A stretch of 16,706 nt of DNA from Actinomycetota bacterium. GTDB lineage: Bacteria; Actinomycetota; Acidimicrobiia; Acidimicrobiales; Ilumatobacteraceae. Positions 13,622-16,706 of this stretch are shown here, piece after piece. The notes beneath the pieces are model-generated. The model had not been told where the DNA came from, made no database searches, and saw nothing but the letters and a program-made list of their open reading frames with translations. The stretch lies in NCBI GenBank assembly GCA_005789925.1, contig SXWG01000132.1:1-16706 (forward strand). The letters are read 5' to 3'. The stretch's first letter is position 1. Each line of letters opens with the position of its first letter. A program made the position numbers and the translations under genes.

Positions 13622-14003
13622 GGGGCTGCCTGGTTTCGACGTCAGTTTCGGTGGGCGGGCGTGCGACTCGAGTGGCTCAGACTCGTTAAACGGGGCACAA
13701 ACAAGAATTGCCAACGAGCAGTTCGCTCTCGCCGCCTGATTTATTCAGGTGACCGAGAGACATCGTGACCAGCAATGGCGCACGGGGCCAATTCATCGCA
13801 GCCCGGCAACAGAAGCGAAGGATGACGGCAGGAAAGACCGCTGACAGCTGGAAAGAACGCTGACATGTCGGAAAGACGACACGCGATTCCGCAAGGGATA
13901 GTCGACCCGCCGACAGTGTTGCGTCAGCACTAAAGCGGGGATAGTCGTATCACGATCGTTCAGCGCCTGATGGACGGGGGTTCGATTCCCCCCAGCTCCA
14001 CCA
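13622..14003 (+). ncRNA. ssrA: Transfer-messenger RNA (tmRNA)
   Basis: tmRNA rescues stalled ribosomes and adds a degradation tag. The 382-nt RNA has the canonical 5' part (GGGGCTGCC, then GGTTTCGACG) and a tRNA-like 3' end. GGGGCTG pairs with CAGCTCC (13993-13999, one G-T), the T-arm is GGGGG-TTCGATT-CCCCC, and ACCA is encoded at 14000-14003. The tag frame is at 13710-13739, with the TGA stop in a CCTGA-TTTAT-TCAGG hairpin. A-rich, GGAAAGA-repeated sequence (13831-13878) forms part of the pseudoknot region. It is a one-piece form, directly downstream of smpB. Confidence 0.97.
13710..13739 (+). other. tmRNA-encoded proteolysis tag ANEQFALAA
   Basis: Reading from the likely resume codon GCC at 13710 gives ANEQFALAA then TGA. 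The FALAA end is the expected protease signal, and the context AATTGCCAAC resembles AGTCGCAAAC of E. coli. The resume codon is inferred by this similarity; the frame is fixed by the ALAA-stop end. Confidence 0.8.
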
Positions 14004-14004
14004 C

Positions 14005-14030
14005 TTGGGGTGTTAGTGAAATAACCCCAA
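14005..14030 (+). terminator. Hairpin after tmRNA
   Basis: TTGGGGT (14005-14011) pairs with ACCCCAA (14024-14030) just after the encoded CCA. There is no T-tract, but the position fits a transcription end. Confidence 0.55.
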
Positions 14031-14050
14031 ACTGTCAGCCGTCGCGGTCG

Positions 14051-14551
14051 GTGTTCTCGCCGTATTCCGCCCGCGTCGCGCAAAGTAGCGTTGAACGCAT
14101 CGCTGCACCGACGAGTCATCCCCGCTGTATCGCCCAGTTCAACATCGCACGTCTGCGGCACCCTCTCGGACATGAACTCACAAAACCCTTCGAAGATCTG
14201 ATTGACGAGACCAACGCTCACGCAGAAGCGAGTTTGGGATTCGTCTGGCGACATGGCATCGACACGCGCTCTCCCGATGAAGACGTGTACGGCGACCCTT
14301 TGATGACAGTGAACTTGTCGGTGTGGCAGTCGATCGACCACCTGAAGAACTACGTGTATCGCGGCTTCCACCGCGATGTCTTTCGCCGACGTAAAGAATG
14401 GTTTGATTCGTCCGCTGTCGTGCTGTGGTGGGTCGATATTACGGAGCGACCAACACTCGAAGAGGGAAAGCGTCGGCTCGACCATTACTTGGTCAATGGT
14501 GCGAGCGACGTGGGCTTCGGATTCCGCGACGTGGTTGCACCCATCGATTGA
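14051..14551 (+). CDS. DUF3291-family protein
   Basis: A 166-aa protein whose core (AQFNIARLRHPLG onward, LGFVWRHG, LMTVNLSVWQSIDHLKNYVY, VVLWWVDITERPTLEEGKRR) matches the DUF3291 family. These are small proteins with a ferredoxin-like fold resembling antibiotic-biosynthesis monooxygenases; function unknown. The frame is open back into ssrA. The start is uncertain: GTG 14051 is the only normal start after the tmRNA terminator and before the domain, leaving about 28 extra residues. A non-standard start near the ATC at 14132 would give a more typical N-terminus. It ends 1 bp from the convergent ATP-grasp gene. Confidence 0.75.
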   Translation: MFSPYSARVAQSSVERIAAPTSHPRCIAQFNIARLRHPLGHELTKPFEDLIDETNAHAEASLGFVWRHGIDTRSPDEDVYGDPLMTVNLSVWQSIDHLKNYVYRGFHRDVFRRRKEWFDSSAVVLWWVDITERPTLEEGKRRLDHYLVNGASDVGFGFRDVVAPID

Positions 14552-14552
14552 T

Positions 14553-15455
14553 TCAGTCATGAAATGCAGCATCGAGCAACGCGTCAGCAAGAGCTGTTCC
14601 GCGATGTTCTGGGGCGAGCCCTGGCCACGCATTGACCTCGAGCACCACCATTTCGCCGCGATGCTCGATGACGTCGACTCCGGCAAAACACAGGTCCATC
14701 GCATGAGCCGCTCGTAGCGCAGACTCGGCGATGCGTGACGCGTCAGCGCTCTTGAGATCCAGCTCTTCGACTGTCGAACCTTGCACGTTGGTCACGAAGT
14801 GCTCCGACGGCGCAGTACGACTCGTGAGTGCGACGACGTCATGTCCCCGGCCTCGATCGACGACCACTACTCTGTAATCACACCCAGCACCAGTGGCCAA
14901 TGGTTGAACCACGTGGTGATCGACCATTCCCCCGATGAGTGGGACTGTGGACGACAGCGCTTCCTGCGCATCTCGCCACGTGTCATGACGAGTGACACCA
15001 CGCCCCTTTGATGCACGAGCTGGTTTCACGACGACCGGTTGAGACGAGAACATCGCTTCAAAAAGAGTTAGGTCGACACCTTCTCCAGGAACCACTGCGA
15101 CGGTTGGCATTGCCGGCACTCCGGCATTTGCCAAAGTGACCGACGTCGTCACCTTGTCTGCACACAGACTTGCTGCTCGAAGATCAGGAACGATTCGAGC
15201 TCCGTCAGCGATCCATTGTTCGAACACGGGCACAAGAAACGACCATGGGCGATTCACTCCCCGGGGCAACACCACGTCGGGCCTGATTTTCTGCCCAGCC
15301 ACCGACACCCAGCAGTGCTCCCCATCTGTCGCTAGAGAAAGCTCTGATGGCGACACTACATAAACATCGAGGCCACGTGCTTCTCCGGCCTGGACGAGCA
15401 CGGCGTGATCTGCACGAAGCCTGTCGGGATACCCGACGATGACAAGTGACGCCAT
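14553..15455 (-). CDS. RimK/GshB-like ATP-grasp ligase
   Basis: A 300-aa cytoplasmic ligase of the ATP-grasp superfamily, which joins a carboxylate to an amine via an acylphosphate. A pre-ATP-grasp region (1-95) is followed by nucleotide-binding lysines, Lys101 (CADKVTT) and Lys144 (VVVKPARASKGRG), and the metal-binding FAGVDVIE (258-265) and LEVNAWPG (272-279) with Glu273 and Asn275. The pattern is closest to RimK/glutathione-synthetase-like enzymes, which add amino acids to peptides or small molecules. No substrate-defining neighbour is present. GAGGA lies 3 nt before the ATG, and the gene follows an acyl-CoA synthetase by 20 bp. Confidence 0.85.
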   Translation of the reverse strand: MASLVIVGYPDRLRADHAVLVQAGEARGLDVYVVSPSELSLATDGEHCWVSVAGQKIRPDVVLPRGVNRPWSFLVPVFEQWIADGARIVPDLRAASLCADKVTTSVTLANAGVPAMPTVAVVPGEGVDLTLFEAMFSSQPVVVKPARASKGRGVTRHDTWRDAQEALSSTVPLIGGMVDHHVVQPLATGAGCDYRVVVVDRGRGHDVVALTSRTAPSEHFVTNVQGSTVEELDLKSADASRIAESALRAAHAMDLCFAGVDVIEHRGEMVVLEVNAWPGLAPEHRGTALADALLDAAFHD

Positions 15456-15475
15456 GTTTCCTCGAGACGAGTTTC

Positions 15476-16706
15476 TCAGGAACCGGTCAACTCGTTACGA
15501 AGTTCTCGTTTCAGGAACTTCCCGTTCGCATTGCGCGGAAGTGGTTCGGCACGGAACCACACCTTTGACGGGATCTTGTGCTTGGCGAGTCGCGCTGAGA
15601 GGAAGTCTGCGAGTTCACCCTGCGTGAGCGACCGGCCCGGCTGAAGAACAATTGCTGCGGCGACTTCTTCTCCCAAACGTTCATCTGGGATACCGAATAC
15701 TGCAGCCTCTGCGATGGAATCGTGGTGATAGATCGCCGTCTCAACTTCGCTGCAGTAGACGTTCTCTCCGCCGCGCAGAACCATGTCCTTCGCGCGATCC
15801 ACGATGTAGATGAATCCGTCATCATCGATTCGGGCGATGTCCCCGGTGTTCAACCATCCATCTTTGATGGTCTCCGCAGTTGCTTCAGGTCTGTTGAGAT
15901 AACCCTTGATGACAATTGACCCACGCACACACAACACGCCCGTAACATCCTTGTTCCGCGGAAGATCATGTCCGTCCTCGTCGATCAACTTGGCCTCGAG
16001 AGTCGGCACGGGTGGACCACATGACTCTGGCTTCGAAACGAACCATCGCGCGGAATTGGCAGTGATGATTCCGTGCGTCTCGGTCATTCCATAACCCGTC
16101 GAAGGTTGCCCGGTCTTCAACGCGCCGGCGATCTTGTGCACCAAGTCCGGCTGCAAGGCTGCTCCACCTCCACCCATGCCTTGCACCGAGGACGTATCTC
16201 GTTTCGACCAGTCGGGGTGCATGAGCAGCTCACGACTCATTGTCGGAACTCCGGAGAAGTTGGTGACCTTTTCCCGTTCAATCAATTCAAGTGCGCGCCC
16301 AGGTTCCCACTTGTACATCAGCACGACTTTGCCACCGACAAGAGTCGCAGGGTGCAGGATGCAATTGCATGCCGTGACATGGAACAACGGAGTTGGCGCC
16401 ATGAAGGACGGCGCGAGTACCGGCGGTGCTTCGGTCGGTGCGGGCACATCGCCAGATGCAATCGCCTTTTGTTCCGCCAGTGACGATGCAGTCGTCATTG
16501 CAGCGATGTTCAAGATGTTGTCCACCGATCCACGGTGATGCAGTTGTGCGCCTTTCGGAAAACCGGTGGTTCCCGATGTGTAGAAGATCGTTGCATCATC
16601 GTAAGGATCGATATTGACCGCGGGTAACGCACCCGGATCTGCGTTCATCATGATGTCGGCCCACTTCGCCGACCCGGTTGGTGCCTTTGCATCTGCGCGA
16701 ACGGCG
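15476..16706 (-). CDS. Fatty-acyl-CoA synthetase, AMP-binding (5' end outside window)
   Basis: An adenylate-forming enzyme activating a carboxylic acid with ATP and then CoA. The frame is open through the right edge of the window, so the ATG at 16651 is internal and the N-terminal part is missing. Visible motifs are the P-loop YTSGTTGFPKG, the A5-like GYGMTETHGI, the A7/A8 hinge region GWLNTGDIARIDDDG and IVDRAKDMVLRGGENVY, and the catalytic lysine in PRNANGKFLKREL near the C-terminus. Such enzymes are numerous in actinobacteria; the chain length of the substrate cannot be told. It probably shares a transcript with the ATP-grasp gene. Confidence 0.92.
   Translation of the reverse strand, partial: AVRADAKAPTGSAKWADIMMNADPGALPAVNIDPYDDATIFYTSGTTGFPKGAQLHHRGSVDNILNIAAMTTASSLAEQKAIASGDVPAPTEAPPVLAPSFMAPTPLFHVTACNCILHPATLVGGKVVLMYKWEPGRALELIEREKVTNFSGVPTMSRELLMHPDWSKRDTSSVQGMGGGGAALQPDLVHKIAGALKTGQPSTGYGMTETHGIITANSARWFVSKPESCGPPVPTLEAKLIDEDGHDLPRNKDVTGVLCVRGSIVIKGYLNRPEATAETIKDGWLNTGDIARIDDDGFIYIVDRAKDMVLRGGENVYCSEVETAIYHHDSIAEAAVFGIPDERLGEEVAAAIVLQPGRSLTQGELADFLSARLAKHKIPSKVWFRAEPLPRNANGKFLKRELRNELTGS

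Noticed and set aside
13970..14050. ATG start at 13970 for the DUF3291 protein
   Set aside because: It lies inside the tRNA-like end of ssrA, so the codons come from the tmRNA and its terminator.
13793..14704. 303-aa minus-strand open frame
   Set aside because: It runs antisense through the tmRNA 3' half and the DUF3291 gene; the GGAGGNRTPVHQ segment is the mirror of the tRNA-like domain.

Overview
The window reads as a piece of a compact actinobacterial chromosome of moderately high GC. The main reason is gene order: mec, cysM, murI, rph and rdgB run in the same order as the mycobacterial block Rv1334-Rv1341. A carbonic anhydrase very close to Rv1284 (CanA) and several apparently leaderless starts with a TAnnnT -10 box agree with this. 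I infer a deep-branching group such as Acidimicrobiia (freshwater, marine or wastewater lineages) rather than Mycobacterium or Streptomyces. The genus is not determined. I see no mobile element, CRISPR array, rRNA or prophage.

Layout. Bases 13-2621 (minus) hold comM followed by dprA, overlapping by ATGA: a DNA-uptake/recombination pair. A small Thr-rich lipoprotein diverges from comM (2664-3170) and runs into clpP (minus). clpP and the carbonic anhydrase gene diverge; the latter has a short upstream mini-ORF. A convergent junction with a 22-bp tandem duplication leads to two pyridoxal-phosphate (PLP) fold-type II enzymes (minus, 4368-7208). A tRNA-Leu(UAG) lies divergent to them. A D-threonine-aldolase-like gene starts two bases after the tRNA, followed by a membrane-anchored endonuclease/exonuclease/phosphatase (EEP) protein.

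Bases 9297-13023 (minus) hold mec, cysM, murI, rph and rdgB: cysteine biosynthesis, peptidoglycan precursor supply, RNA 3' processing and nucleotide-pool cleaning. The sulfur carrier gene cysO, which sits between mec and cysM in mycobacteria, is not there. On the plus strand smpB and the tmRNA gene ssrA form the ribosome-rescue module; tagged products would be degraded by proteases such as the ClpP encoded about 10 kb away. A DUF3291 protein, a RimK-like ATP-grasp ligase and a partial fatty-acyl-CoA synthetase close the window.

Most genes are housekeeping. The points worth a second look are the PLP-enzyme neighbourhood around the tRNA, the tRNA-Leu with a short variable loop, the tRNA/mRNA junction, the mec-cysM pair without cysO, and the start-site architectures (repeated TAGCCTT boxes, the canA mini-ORF, and a perfect Shine-Dalgarno overlapping a GTG start).
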